From Blastobasis lacticolella (Eukaryota; Arthropoda; Insecta; Lepidoptera; Blastobasidae), in NCBI GenBank assembly GCA_905147135.1, contig LR990043.1, positions 7,971,057-8,035,056 on the forward strand: 64,000 nucleotides of DNA, in the 5' to 3' direction. Shown here piece by piece: positions 32,865-43,789 of this stretch. Every line of letters starts with the position of its first letter. The stretch's first letter is position 1. A program made the position numbers and the translations under genes. The notes below the pieces were generated by a model. The model was not told the origin of the DNA. It saw only the letters and a list, made by a program, of their open reading frames with translations, and ran no database searches.

Positions 32865-33000
32865 AACTGAATGTGCAACCGTGATCAAATCTAGTCAGGT
32901 TCCCTGTTAACAGGGTATTGGAGGTCAGATGGCAGTTGCTTTACTGTAATGTGCTGATCTGCCAAATAGTGGATCATGGTCCGAGGCGGACACCGGGCCC
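32865..33000 (+). mobile_element. SINE-A fragment, body only
   Basis: Contains GGTCAGATGGCAGTTGC, CTGATCTGCCAAAT and GAGGCGGACACCGGGCCC in plus order. Both the tRNA head and the 3' terminus are missing. Confidence 0.75.
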
Positions 33001-33420
33001 ACGCAGATCGAGTCACGATTCTCAGCAGCGAAAGAACGCTCAAGACGAGAGCTTCAGATTCCAGACCAGTGCGACCGAAACCGAAACTTCCCCTCCCTAT
33101 CCCGTAGCAGGAGCTCGCGTGTTTGCTAGTTAGGATTCGGGTGTAGTTCGGAAATTAATCAGCGCCCATTGTGGGCGCTTTGTCGCGGGTCCTGGTGCCA
33201 ATTATTGGCTGGCGGGCGCGGGGTGAGGGGGCAGGGTAATTGAACCCGTGGCGGTCCAGTTGCCAACTCCTGCGAGTCCTGCAATGCTGATTGGAAAAAG
33301 TTTCGCGTGCATACTCGATTCTAATTTGGGCGCGTCAGAATGTTGCGTTTTGATTGGAGCCGAAATTAGCTGGGGCTTTATACGCTTCTCCGCAAAGTTC
33401 ATAGTTTTTATGAGTTCCTA
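33001..33420. promoter_or_regulatory. GC/AT mosaic with AGCGCCCA palindrome
   Basis: AGCGCCCATTGTGGGCGCT at 33161-33179 is a perfect 8-bp stem around TTG; its centre CCATTGTG resembles a SOX site. AATTAATC and CCAATTATTGGC flank it. No repeat match; regulatory role inferred. Confidence 0.3.
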
Positions 33421-33469
33421 TAAAATTCATAATAAGAAGGAAAACATATTAAGATTTTTTTTTGCCTAG

Positions 33470-33600
33470 GGTGACACATGGACGGACGGTCCACATGATG
33501 GAAAGTGGCCACCGTCGTCCAGGGCATCTGCAACCTAAGGAGAGCTGATGCGTTGCCAGCCTATGATGTACCTGTAGACATGCTTTTTCAAGAACTCCAT
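33470..33600 (-). repeat. Jockey-related 3' tail, degraded
   Basis: The plus-strand order GGACGGTCCACATGATGGAAAGTGGCCACC ... GATGCGTTGCC is the inverse of the jockey 3' UTR layout seen at 14340-14400. Confidence 0.55.
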
Positions 33601-34039
33601 GTTGTTATGTAAGTAGGTTTTATAGAAATTGCGATAACGTGTATACTGAAATCTACAAGAATTCCATTGGGGCGTCGTTATTTTCTGCATTACTATTAAC
33701 AATATTCCAATATTTATAACACCGAAAGTTACATCACACAGAAACTACATCAGTCATCAGTACAATCTGACAAAAACATGTACAGAGTGCATAAAAAATG
33801 CAGCCAGCAATCACATCATAAGCAATCACTCGCGGAGTGAATGAAACAAATTGCACGTTCCCATTTACAGCGTTCGTTTTTTGAGAAAAATTGCTATGAA
33901 AACACGGTTCGCGCGGCGCGCAATTTGGCGGGCTTGTGCGGTATCCAGTGTTACCAACGCTTCTAGCAAAAATGCGCTACGATACATAATATATTTAAAA
34001 TAATCTAAATTTCTAGATGTTGTATGAAAACAGTATCTA

Positions 34040-34175
34040 TAGACTGGAAAATGGGTCGCAGTTTATAACGCCTGCCGAGTGTGGAGATTATGGCAATAAC
34101 CTCTCCTTTCGTGGGAGAGGTCCTTAGTTCTGCAGTGGACTGATATAGACTGTGATGATGATGATGATGTATGAA
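34040..34175 (+). repeat. GAT-tailed repeat fragment
   Basis: GGAAAATGGG, GTGGAGATTATGGCAATA, CTGCAGTGGACTGATAT and a final (GAT)n are present in family order. Confidence 0.65.
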
Positions 34176-34494
34176 AATAGGCGCTAAACGTACAAAAAAC
34201 AAGCGCTAAATGTATGAAAACCGTTTCGATAATGCGCACCAAACATGTCGAAATTCCGCTAGATCTGGCGCCTAATGCGCTAAGTTGGCAACTCTGGTGG
34301 TGGCTCCCCCGCCCCCGCCCGCACCCACTCATTGATAACAATAAAATAATTTGCATGAGCGCAAACTTTCTCACTCGCAATCCTTTTGGTGTGTAAACAA
34401 TATTTATTTCAATTATCGACCTATACGCGCTGGAACTATTCGTGTTTCAATTGGTGTTTGGACGTAAGTTTAAATTAGTTTTGCGTAAACGTTT

Positions 34495-34622
34495 TCATGG
34501 CCGTTTTCACAAAACTTAGGAATTTCGTAAGTTCCATCTTTACTAGTCTTTAGCCAATCGGCAACGTCTTAATTGAGATAAGAAAGAACTTAGGCGATTC
34601 CTAAGTTTAAAAACGGTTATCA
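34495..34622. repeat. Short MITE with about 35-bp inverted ends
   Basis: CCGTTTT...AACTTAGGAAT...TAAGTTC at the left is mirrored by GAACTTA...ATTCCTAAGTTT...AAACGG at the right. The total length of about 128 bp makes it nearly a perfect hairpin with a small loop. Confidence 0.55.
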
Positions 34623-34654
34623 GTGTTTTCATTTGCGGCTAATAATTATACTTT

Positions 34655-34756
34655 TTACGGGGTCGGCAACGCGTGGGTGATGCCCCTGATATTGCAAACC
34701 TCCATAGGCTGCGGAGACTACTGCCGTAAGCTTGTTTGCCACCTTAGTCGTATAAA
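34655..34756 (+). repeat. Jockey 3' tail, degraded
   Basis: GGCAACGCGTGGGTGATGCC, CTCCATAGGCTGCGG, AGCTTGTTTGCC and poly(A) follow the order of the jockey 3' UTR. Confidence 0.6.
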
Positions 34757-34879
34757 AAAAAACTAAATAGTTATGTTCAGCCAATAAATATGAATGTCAA
34801 AAATTATATCATAAGCCACAGGATTAAGCCAACGAACAGAATAACCGGCGACTCGCGAACAACAATGCATAGCGCACCT

Positions 34880-35170
34880 TAAATAAAGACACTTAATAAT
34901 GTAACAAAAGCAAACAATGGGGGCTAAGTAGAAAATGCCGGAGTTATTCACAGGGTGGTTAATGAATTTAAAGGTATAAAACTGGGCGGGCAAAGCGACA
35001 GTATTAAAACAATGGCGGTGTAACGCGCTGGTAAACGCCGCCGAATTTGCATTCCTCATTGCGGGCCACATAAAAACGCTCTCATTAACCTGCGGCGGTC
35101 AAAAACAACCACCCTGTAGACTGTCCGTCCGCGCCGCAGTACGGTGCGCTCGCTGATCTAGGGTGCGAAT
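34880..35170. promoter_or_regulatory. GC/AT mosaic block
   Basis: Contains AACAATGG-type strings (34912 and 35008), GGTTAATGAATT and CTCATTAACCTGCGGCGG. No repeat signature. Confidence 0.3.
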
Positions 35171-35199
35171 GAGGTTTTTGTAGAAGAATTTTTATTTTT

Positions 35200-36085
35200 T
35201 AAGTTACTTGAGATTATACTGTTTTAAAAAAATATATGTTTTAATTCAGTCATATGTACAAGAAATATCAAAAAGCACGTGTGGAAGACGTAGAAAGTTC
35301 AAGTTCAACAATGGACTGTGCTACGGAAACAATTTATTGATTAAATTATTCTTATTTATTAAAAATATAATAATAAATATATATTACGTTAATAAGTTAC
35401 GATTCGATATGATACGATAATACTTTAGTACTTATGCACATGAGCAGCCCACGTCCTGTATTGGACTGACTCCTTTGTATTAGGGGAGGGTTTTGCATTC
35501 TTTTTTTTTGTGCATACTTCTGCTTTCCTTATCTTCTTCCCCCACTTTACCCGTTTAGATTGTTTAGATTAACTAACTCACGTCGAGTTGCGTATGCGGT
35601 GCCACTGATGTAGCCACAAAATCAATCCAATGTTTATGTTACACCGAACTATAGGAACAGTGCTCTCTTTGTTTTAATTAATTTGTTCCTGGAGCCGATG
35701 TGATCAATCTCAGGGCTGTATTTTGTTAATGTAAACTTTCAGTCTCTTTGTTCTGCTCACAAGTTGAATACATGCGTTCCGAGAAATAAATCATATTTCA
35801 GATATGATAACTTATCTTTCGTTGTTCTCTAATTCTCTGAGCCATTTCCAATAGCCCGATCTTCAAAATCCCTACGTCGTCGCAGGCCATCGGCTTTCGC
35901 ATACGACTCAGCGACTTTGTAATGTTTCGTTTTAAACATATTTTAAAAGATTTACCTCTCTACTTGGCCTCAAACATTGCAGTCTACCCAAAAAAATGAA
36001 CTCGAATCGTACTCTTCGTAAAAGCGCACCCGAATGCACCGCACGTGCTGCACCCACAAAGCGTGTTACAGAACAGAAAGATCTA
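35200..36085. other. Unannotated AT-rich DNA
   Basis: A short string near 35440 (CCCACGTCCTGTATTGGACTG) may be a relic of a GAT-tailed repeat in inverse order. Otherwise nothing. Confidence 0.4.
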
Positions 36086-37130
36086 GAGTTGAAATCGTGT
36101 ATTCGCCGGTTTTCATTACCGGCTGTTTAAAATAGCGGGCCGGCATTCCGGGACGCGGCACCTGTCCGGTTTTTATTGTGCCTAATGTTTATTGCCGCAC
36201 TGTAATGCGAATGGTAATCGCGCTTTTCCACCGGACAGTACCGCGGAGACTTAGTTGCGTTTAATTAATTTTCCGCGACGAATAGCTAGGGGTGCTCGGG
36301 GAAAATATTCGGATAGTTGAGCGACGTTTTAGAGCGGTCATTTGGGTGTGGGTGGGTCGCTGCAGCTCGTTTTGTTGTTGTAGCTGAAGAATGCATATGA
36401 GTTGAGTGGATTGTGGAGTGACCTTGATGAGTTGATTTGGGAGCTGACTCAGTAATTGGAAGTATGACGTGTCATAAATTTATCAGACGTTATAATACTT
36501 TAATTAGATATTTAATTATTTGTATTAAAAATTTAATTATTTGACATTGCAGTAATAATATTGAAATCTTAAATGTCTAAATGTACATAAAATCTAAAAT
36601 ATAGAAAATCTGAAATAAATGAAATTTTATTTTAATTAAATACTAGTTTTATTAGGGAAAATTATGTACACTTTTGATCAATTTTTTAAATTATGAATAA
36701 TCCGATGAAATGAATAAACACGGCGTGCCGTTCCACGCGGCGCGTAATCTGGCGAAGGGTTAAAATTCAGGCCGCAATGGCAGCCATCGCTCCATTAACA
36801 CAATTTTATGCCCGACATATTAAAATAATAAAAACTTATGCCTCCTCTTAATTAAATAATTTAGCGGCGGGCTGAGCGGAGATATGTAAATTGTTTTAGG
36901 GGATAGATCAAACAACCCTTTTTTATGACTTTAATATGCGGTCGCCGGGCGGGGGAGGGGACAGGCGGGGGCGAGGTAAGTTATGAAATATTTAATAACG
37001 GCGCACACGATTCCATTTGAATTACTTTCGAGGAAATGACGGAGTGCAGGGCTGGTGGCACACCGCGCCCGAGCGCTAGTTTCGCGTGGCCGCTGTGGTC
37101 GCAGGCGTGGCGTATAATCTCCTGCATGAG
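36086..37130. promoter_or_regulatory. GC/AT mosaic blocks
   Basis: Two islands at 36100-36350 and 36720-37120, separated by AT-rich filler, with TTTAATTAATTTTCCGCGACG and CTCCATTAACACAATTTTATG segments beside G-rich runs (36945-36975). No coding evidence. Confidence 0.35.
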
Positions 37131-37899
37131 TAAGTAGGAATTTACATGATTAAGAGTTGGTTGGTAGTTAGAGATAGTTTTCAATATTGAAATTTGTCAA
37201 TTTTAAAGTAAGTTGTTGAACTTGTAAAAAGACATCTACTGCAATAATAAAGAAGCTCAAACGAAAACGCGGTTGGTAATCATTGCACACAGACAGCGCT
37301 TACTTAAATAAATGAAGTACGTACATTCATTATTCAATATCGTTCAATTTTCGCTATACTAACTACTTTAAACAGCATCCAAATGATCAACCGCTGAACG
37401 TCGGTCTCCGAAGTGGCTGAAGTCAATTCGTTAGGACAGGATGGTGGTTATCTACCGGCGGGACGAGCTGCTCACGGCTTATTTTGAGGGGGGTAACTCA
37501 TATTGATGTCAAATTCCATAAAATCACCAAGATAACTGATAAATAATTCCAGCAGTCAATTGCGTTGACTATCGGAACGAGTTGTCTTTTAAAAATAAAT
37601 ATAAAGAGTGGTCGATTCGTCCCCTAGAACCCAAATTCCAGCTTGAGTACCGATTTAACAATTCACTGTTGGACTTGAGCCCCCGCCTCCCCTATGATAG
37701 AGGAAGGCTGTTAGCAAAAATTTAATCAGCAATGTACATAACTTAAATACAGAACCTTTAAAATATTATCTGTTACCTACGACAACTCATAATAACAACA
37801 CATTACCGGACCAAACCACCCAGTGTGTCCCACGCTTAGTCCTGGCCGCTTCACTGTCTCAACATTGAGGGAGTGTTTTAATTAATATTTCCAGACAAA
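37131..37899. other. Unannotated
   Basis: No recognised features. Confidence 0.4.
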
Positions 37900-38110
37900 T
37901 TGAGAAAAAACCCACATGGTGACGTCACATATCTCGCTCGTAACGACTTGCCAGTGTAATATTTCTTATTACAGCCTAGTTGCAGTCCTCATAAGTACTG
38001 GGGCCCCTAAATTGCTGCTCGAGTGGGGACTCATGTAGCGGCCTGCGTCAACGTGACGTCACATGTGCCTAAAATGACGCCGGGGCCCCATATCACAACT
38101 CTTATTAAGA
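37900..38110. promoter_or_regulatory. Segment with two CRE-type palindromes
   Basis: TGACGTCA occurs at 37920-37927 and 38054-38061, both followed by CAT. CTGGGGCCCCTAAA and CGGGGCCCCATA add a second repeated palindrome. This may be a CREB/ATF-type site pair or part of a MITE. Confidence 0.3.
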
Positions 38111-38284
38111 TGAGCAATAATTAACTCATCGTCTAATAAATGAGCGGCAGAGTATAAAAGCTTGTAAGGAATGTAAGTTAAGCGCAGGTAATTTAATTTT
38201 GGCTTTTTTGTTAATGTTTTACGTTGGGTGTTTTTGTCGCCTTGTGAATTTTATATTTTTGCTTATTTTAGGGTTAAGCACGTT

Positions 38285-38590
38285 GAACAAAACGGATTTT
38301 TTAGGAGAAAGAGGTCAAACGATGAATCCAACACAGTTGGGCAGTGTTCGGGAATTTACGGAAGCTCTTCTCGTCAAAATTACTGCAGTATTTCAAGACG
38401 ATAGTCTTTGTCCGGTATGTGTTGCCAGTGATGAAATACGAATCAGAAATGGCTCATAAGAAGGTTGAGGATCACGCAGCGGGCGCTGGAGAGAGCTATG
38501 CTTGGACTTATCTACGTGATAGGATCCAGAATCTCAAAACTGAAGTGGCATGGACAGCCACGAAGCTTGTATAAATAGCTGATGGGGCTG
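38285..38590 (+). pseudogene. RTE-type retrotransposon C-terminal fragment
   Basis: FGNLRKLFSSKLLQ, FVRYVLPVMKYESE, LRDRIQN and ISKLKWHGQP occur in this order in neighbouring frames. They correspond to the RTE-clade segment FGKLR..F.SK.P...K...(N/D)QCVLPVMTYG.ETW, then LRDRIRN, then LKWQWAGH. Frameshifts and stops separate the pieces. RT catalytic motifs lie upstream in intact elements and are absent. Confidence 0.75.
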
Positions 38591-38900
38591 AATAGAATAG
38601 AATAGAATAGAATAACTTTATTGTTGAACTGTGTAGGTACATTTAGGTAATACAGATTATATTTGTGAGTCTCAACAGTTTGCCCATTTCGGACATACAA
38701 TATTTAAAGTAGCAATAATTCACATCCATTTAAAACAATACCAAATAAAACTTGGAAATAAATCAAAATATGCAATGTCAAAATACGTAATAAATCAAAA
38801 ATGTCAAATTAATTTGTCAATTAAATAATAATATGAATGTCAGTTTATATTTTACAATATCAAACTCTTATTTCGTCCAAAATTCCCCCAGATTATAAAA
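38588..38900 (-). repeat. Retroposon 3' end with (AATAG)n tail
   Basis: On the minus strand AACAATAAAGTTATTC leads into five TATTC units (38588-38612). The body to the right is AT-rich and unidentified. It abuts the RTE fragment on the opposite strand. Confidence 0.5.
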
Positions 38901-39039
38901 GGAGGGAGAGGTTCTCAAGTGGACATCCTATGCCCTGAGATGATAATGATTTTGAAGAACCGGAATGGGAACTAATCCACACAGTAACGACTTAATCGAT
39001 TCGGCATGCTTTTAATGAAATTTCCTACTACAATAATTC

Positions 39040-39250
39040 ACATTACGTAGATCCTCTATTGTTGCACACGCAACGGTTCGAAGTAACGTTTCTCGCTCGT
39101 TATATTCGAATATGGAATAAGCTTCTGGCCACAATATTTTCTTTGGACTATGACATGGGATCCCGCAAGAGGTATATTACACATCTCATTAAAGCTGGCA
39201 ATGCTGAGTCGGATGCAAAAGCCAACTGCTTACGACGCTTGAATGAAAAA
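39040..39250 (+). pseudogene. Jockey ORF2 C-terminal fragment
   Basis: HYVDPLL, RFEVTFLARYIRIWNKL, SLDYDMGS and KRYITHLI match the end of the jockey ORF at 14160-14320. Codon changes (RIWNKLLATIF for RMWNELPATVF) show it is an older copy. Its right side joins a piece of repeat R. Confidence 0.75.
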
Positions 39251-39599
39251 AATTTGAATCTGTTGGTAAATTAAATAAATAAATAAAAATTAACGGTTAC
39301 GAGTATAGTGCCCCCTTTTTAAGTTGTACAAGCTGCATCTCGATTTCCGAAAGTCGGTCTAGAAAATATGTCTGAAACGATTTTTACACAGACAAAGTAG
39401 TGAGCAAAAGCTAGTTTGACTATAAAGGTCAATCACAAACCCGTATAAAAGGAAAAATCCAGTCTTTTATCGGCAAGGCATAGCCGACACTGGTAATTTT
39501 TGCGCACCCTGAGAATGGTGCGAGGCGCGCTTCTCACGGGACGCGTGACTACTGGCGAGTGTGAACACGCCTTAAGATGCCTCACCTTGAAAAATTACT

Positions 39600-39955
39600 A
39601 TAAAAAATAAATCATCTTGGCGTTAATGTCCTGGTGCACTCGCGTATGAGGGCCCGAGGTCTGCTTTTACCATGCAGGATTTGGCAGATCAGGTAATTAC
39701 AGTGGATCCACTGCCCTCTGACCTCAATGAATCATGCTACAAGGGGAACCTGACCTGATTGGATCATGGTTACACCTGAATGTGCCGGTTTCATCACGAT
39801 ATTTACCCATGAGATCGAGAGAGAGATAAGAGATCGGTTATCATTCAACTAATTTACATAACTCAGAATTGGTACATGGCCGCAGTGGGATGAGAACCCG
39901 GTACCTCTCGCTTATGAGTCGGATACCTTAAACACTCGGCCACCGACGCTCCTTA
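39600..39955 (-). mobile_element. SINE-A copy, near full length
   Basis: From CATCTTGGCGTTAATGTCC at the left to the inverted tRNA-like head at about 39875-39950 (GGTACCTCTCGCTTATGAGT). A GAGAGAGAGA stretch near 39815 is an internal expansion. No clear flanking duplication. Confidence 0.8.
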
Positions 39956-39994
39956 GTGTTAGAAATAGTATTACTCAACTTTTTTACACTACTC

Positions 39995-40060
39995 ATTGAC
40001 AAACGACGAGATAGCCCACCTGATGGAAAGCGGTAACTGTCGTTCATAACTTCTACCATT
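39995..40060 (-). repeat. LINE tail fragment (CCACCTGATGGAAAGCGGT)
   Basis: Carries GATAGCCCACCTGATGGAAAG, the inverse of the jockey-like 3' motif. Too short for finer assignment. Confidence 0.45.
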
Positions 40061-40490
40061 CATTTACTTAATTAAAATGCAGAACCGTAGGAGTGTTTTC
40101 ACTGTAAGGATTAAGGTGAAATGCCTCATGCCAGTAATGGTCCTGACTGTCTATGTTACCTTATCCTTGTTGTTGCTTGGCGGTAGAAATTGATAAGGCG
40201 GTGTTGCTCACTCATCAGAGACAGACTCATCATACTTGACAGATTCTACCACCTGATAATGATCAAATCTAATCCAAAAGTTACCACAGTTGTTAAATAA
40301 TTTATAACGCATTCTCAATCGTCACATAAAAATTTCACACTCGTTACACAACTGTAATTATCTAATGTGATTTTACAATAAACCTCCCATGAGTGAAAAT
40401 CGAATAAAACATCACTAAATTCCGCGATTAGTGATAACAGTTAGTGCGCAGTAACATACATAGTAGATAAAAAAAATCATTAGATCATAT

Positions 40491-40895
40491 GTTTCATATA
40501 AAAGACATCAACGCGCGCATCTGATTGCGTTGACGTCTTTCAAAGACAATTCTCATCTCATAATATTTAATTCCACTGTAGTCCGTTAATGCACCTAAGC
40601 ATACTATTTATGTTATATTTCGAATAGGAATTCGATGCAGCATATTTACATTACCATAAAATATTCGAGCAGCGTCTTCTGTCGCGGATTTTGTAGTCAT
40701 ACCTACTGGCAAAAATTTGTTCGCTTTTTGTCACGCGTCAACGCTTTTAAACTAAGGATTTAACTGTTGGCTCGACGGCAAAGTATTATTCAAATTCTGT
40801 CTTCAGATATAGATTTGTCTATTATAAACATACCGCGAAATATAATATAGACATCAACGGAAAAATACGACCGCGTTGATGTCTTTTGTATGAAC
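40491..40895. mobile_element. MITE with 24-25-bp inverted ends
   Basis: Left end 40491-40515 and right end 40872-40895 share CAT(A)NAAAAGACATCAACGCG in inverse orientation, with about two differences. Next to the left end a second inverted GCGTTGACGTCTTT makes a subterminal hairpin, and ACATCAACGG does the same beside the right end. Length about 405 bp, non-coding. Target duplication unclear. Confidence 0.7.
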
Positions 40896-41034
40896 TTAAT
40901 AATGAAAGACTTTATTTATGTTATTGCGTTTGCTAGAATCAGTATTGGTATTGAGTCCACTTAAAAATAGGTGTTATTTGGATAATATTTCAAGTAAAAT
41001 AAGCAAAAAGTGTAAAAAAGTGCAAGCTTAAATA

Positions 41035-41318
41035 TGTCGGCATCAGCCCGTGCCGGAGCCAGCAAGCAAAAGAAATCATGGCTATCGTCGGAAAGATAGG
41101 GCTATGGGCCATGCGTGGGTACCCCAATGTCCGGAGCTGAGCGAGTTAGGCAGTTTCGAGTGCGTTTCAAAGCTGTCAAGGTACCGCAAGGCTCCGCGAG
41201 CACAACTATATCTGCGACCGACCCCGCGAGCACCTCTGCACAGCCCCGCGAGCACACTGTTGAAGCTGCCATAACACGATTATTAACGAAACTGACCCAC
41301 ATAGACGTTTTACGTTAA
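41035..41318 (+). other. Possible coding fragment (ERVRQFRVRFKA)
   Basis: The frame 41115-41318 starts MSGAERVRQFRVRFKAVK and continues with a Ser/Thr/Pro-rich stretch. Short basic repeats of the form (A)ER.R.(Y/F)R.R.KA occur in proteins of some insect mobile elements. The sequence is too short to identify, and antisense frames are also open here. Confidence 0.25.
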
Positions 41319-41319
41319 A

Positions 41320-42385
41320 ACCAACGGAAGCGTGTTCTGACCACAGACTATACAGACTACAAGCCCATCCGAATTTTTGAACACAACTTGAAAGACTCGA
41401 TGAATAATATTCGATCCATGCAAGAAACCCGAGTCTCGCCAATCCAAATCCAATCGCCAATTCTCGGCGAATATTCGTGGGTTTATCTTATTGTGTGTTT
41501 ATGACGTCCAGACCAAAGACAATTATTTGGCTTTTGATTCCAGTTATGTAGAAAATATTACACTTTCCTCATAAAAAAACTATTTAAAACTTGAGTTGTC
41601 ATCTGTTTTCTATGGTTTTGCCTCAAAAGGAAAGTTTTTGTAGGTACCCATGATGATTATGGACCTTAGGTTTCGTAGGTCGAACAAATATGGCATAAAA
41701 TGGCTATGGGTGGGATACATAACTCATGCCTCAAGCCTTTGGGGCATGTAAGTCCTTGAATGGCGACCAAGGCCCCTTAATACGGTAGATGGATTTGGGA
41801 AAGGAAAGGGGACGTCCATCTATGATATGGTTTCTATAGCCCTCCTCGTCACAAAGATCGTGTAGAACGATCCTAACTATTTTTATTTGAATGAATGAAT
41901 GATTCATTCTCACTAAATAGTTCCAGTCAGACATGTCCCGACGGGACTACTGTTATTTTACTTTTTCTCAAAATTGAGCAAAACTATTCCAAAAACTAGT
42001 TCCATCGCACATTTCTCGGCTGGAGATAACTTACTCAGTCACAAGTAAATCCACTTCCAGGTTTTGAACCTACAAAAGCACCTAAAGATTGAAATGCCTC
42101 ACTTTCGCAAAGAATAAAAAGTTATTTCAGCTTATCCGTGCGGAGTAAATGACGTACTTATCTACTCCGAGGAAGTAGATCCACTGGCTCAGCACGTGTT
42201 ATATCTTAGCATCATTAAAATCGGTAAGTACGGTCAATCAAGATTTCTTCATTTTACGTAATCCACTAGGACTTAGTAGCTAGGCACGACTGGCCACCAC
42301 CACCCCACTACGCAGTCGAATAAACTCTCTTATAGGTTGCAGTAAGTACGTACTAGTTTTGTTGTTTAGAATAATTTTTATGGTA
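41320..42385. other. Unannotated
   Basis: No repeat or ORF of note. A GAATGAATGAATGATTCATTC palindromic patch lies near 41889. Confidence 0.4.
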
Positions 42386-42389
42386 AGAA

Positions 42390-42450
42390 GTCACACACGA
42401 GCAGACAGTCCACCTGATGGTGATAGTTGTATCATCTGTCGCTCATGCAA
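42390..42450 (-). repeat. LINE tail fragment
   Basis: GAGCAGACAGTCCACCTGATGGTGATAG belongs to the CCACCTGATGG tail group in minus orientation. Confidence 0.45.
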
Positions 42451-42540
42451 GTTACTTAACTTCTCAATTGAAGATGATAACACGAGGGTCAGGGGGTCTA
42501 AAAAGGCCACATTAGCGGTTCATAAGATGATTCATTTCAA

Positions 42541-42644
42541 TTTGTCGCAAACTATCTGCAGCGTCGCTGTTGTTGACATTAACATTACAATACAGAATGG
42601 CGTCACTTAGTATCGGCCACTGGATCAGATAAGTTTGGGGCACT
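42541..42644 (+). mobile_element. MITE family N, copy 3
   Basis: Inverted ends around TTGTCGCAAACTATCTG and CAGATAAGTTTGGGGCA, with CGCTGTTGTTGACATTAACAT and GGCGTCACTTAG inside, parallel to 11097-11213. Confidence 0.6.
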
Positions 42645-42756
42645 CTTATATGAATTCATAATATGAAACGTTAATGAGCGTTTTTTAGACCCCTAGTTAT
42701 CGCTAAAACCGTGCGTATTTGTAGGCGAGTGTCTAGCATAAGGAGCAGACATATCC

Positions 42757-42894
42757 TGCGTAGCATGACGACATGACGGGCTTCATCGCACGAGATACAA
42801 CGTTGCATCTCACTTACTTCAACGCAAATCAAAACAGCTAGCTAGAGTTTTATATCTCGCCTTCTTACGAGCGACAAAGTCATCATGCTACGCA
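42757..42894. repeat. Inverted-repeat element
   Basis: TGCGTAGCATGACGA (42757-42771) and TCATCATGCTACGCA (42880-42894) are inverted with one mismatch, and weaker pairing continues inward (GCACGAGATA with TATATCTCGC). Probably a short MITE. Confidence 0.45.
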
Positions 42895-43200
42895 CGCCGG
42901 CCGTAGATATCTTAAGGCAGTGCACACTTGCGCGGCCCATTCGTCACGCGGTCCCGCGGCGAGGGGGCGTGGCCGAAAAGACGCCGCGTAAACTATTCCG
43001 AGATAAATCGATGGCTAATTCCGAATGGCGCATTGTTGTCTGCCAGTGCACAAAGGCAAGCAACTTTCTCGCGCATTGCCGGACACAATGGGCGGCCGTC
43101 GCGTAGGATTGCAATGTCGCGGTATGTTTCTACGAGTAAAATCTGTTGTTATGGGGGTGTATCATGTTAAGATTGAGGGTTTTATTAAAGGGAATATTTC
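42895..43200. promoter_or_regulatory. GC-rich block
   Basis: CpG-rich sequence around 42920-43110; several short frames overlap and none has a domain. Confidence 0.25.
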
Positions 43201-43324
43201 CAACTCTATTCTAATTGGACTTTGCGTGTCCCAGAACTCTGATACCAGAGGTTGACATCTCCCACGTTGAATGAATTACAAAATCCGTTTCGGTCGCTCC
43301 GTCTACGAAACTGTTGCAACTTTT

Positions 43325-43712
43325 TTTCGCAGTCGCTCCTCTGTAATTATCTGATCTGCCAAATCCTAGATCATGGTCAAGACGTACCCCGGGTCCTAGT
43401 GTGCGAGAACACAACCGGGACAATAACGCCAAGTTCCGTTCCGTTCCGTTCCGTTCAGGTACAACACCAGCCAGAAATGCTTCTGCAAGGGTGTATGTAG
43501 ATCATATCAGCAAGAACTGGGTACGACATCGCCATACTCGGTGGTTCCGTCGTCTGTACTTGTATTTTGAGCAACCAAGCCCAGTGGTTGTCACGGGTCT
43601 CACCCAAAGAGCTGGTTTGCTCCGGATACAGCATCAGACGTGGGAGTGTTGATTTTAGGCGACACCAGACCTCGTCCTCCACTGATTTGTCAACCGGGAC
43701 AATAACGCCAAG
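43325..43712 (+). mobile_element. SINE-A 3' part, split by another insertion
   Basis: 43328-43433 is the SINE 3' half ending CAATAACGCCAAG. The last 22 bases recur at 43691-43712, showing that a second element entered the SINE end. Confidence 0.85.
43434..43690 (-). mobile_element. Unidentified retroposon-like insertion with (CGGAA)n tail
   Basis: A 257-bp segment bracketed by an exact 22-bp direct repeat (43412-43433 and 43691-43712). On the minus strand it ends in four CGGAA units, which is the layout of a retroposed sequence with a pentanucleotide tail. I recognise no tRNA, 5S or snRNA sequence in it. It may be the 3' end of a LINE or a new non-autonomous family. Confidence 0.75.
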
Positions 43713-43789
43713 TGTAAAAAAAATCAATTACTTTTCAGCAAATTTACAACAGCGTCATAATTCAACCGCAACCGCATTTAAATCTGCGA

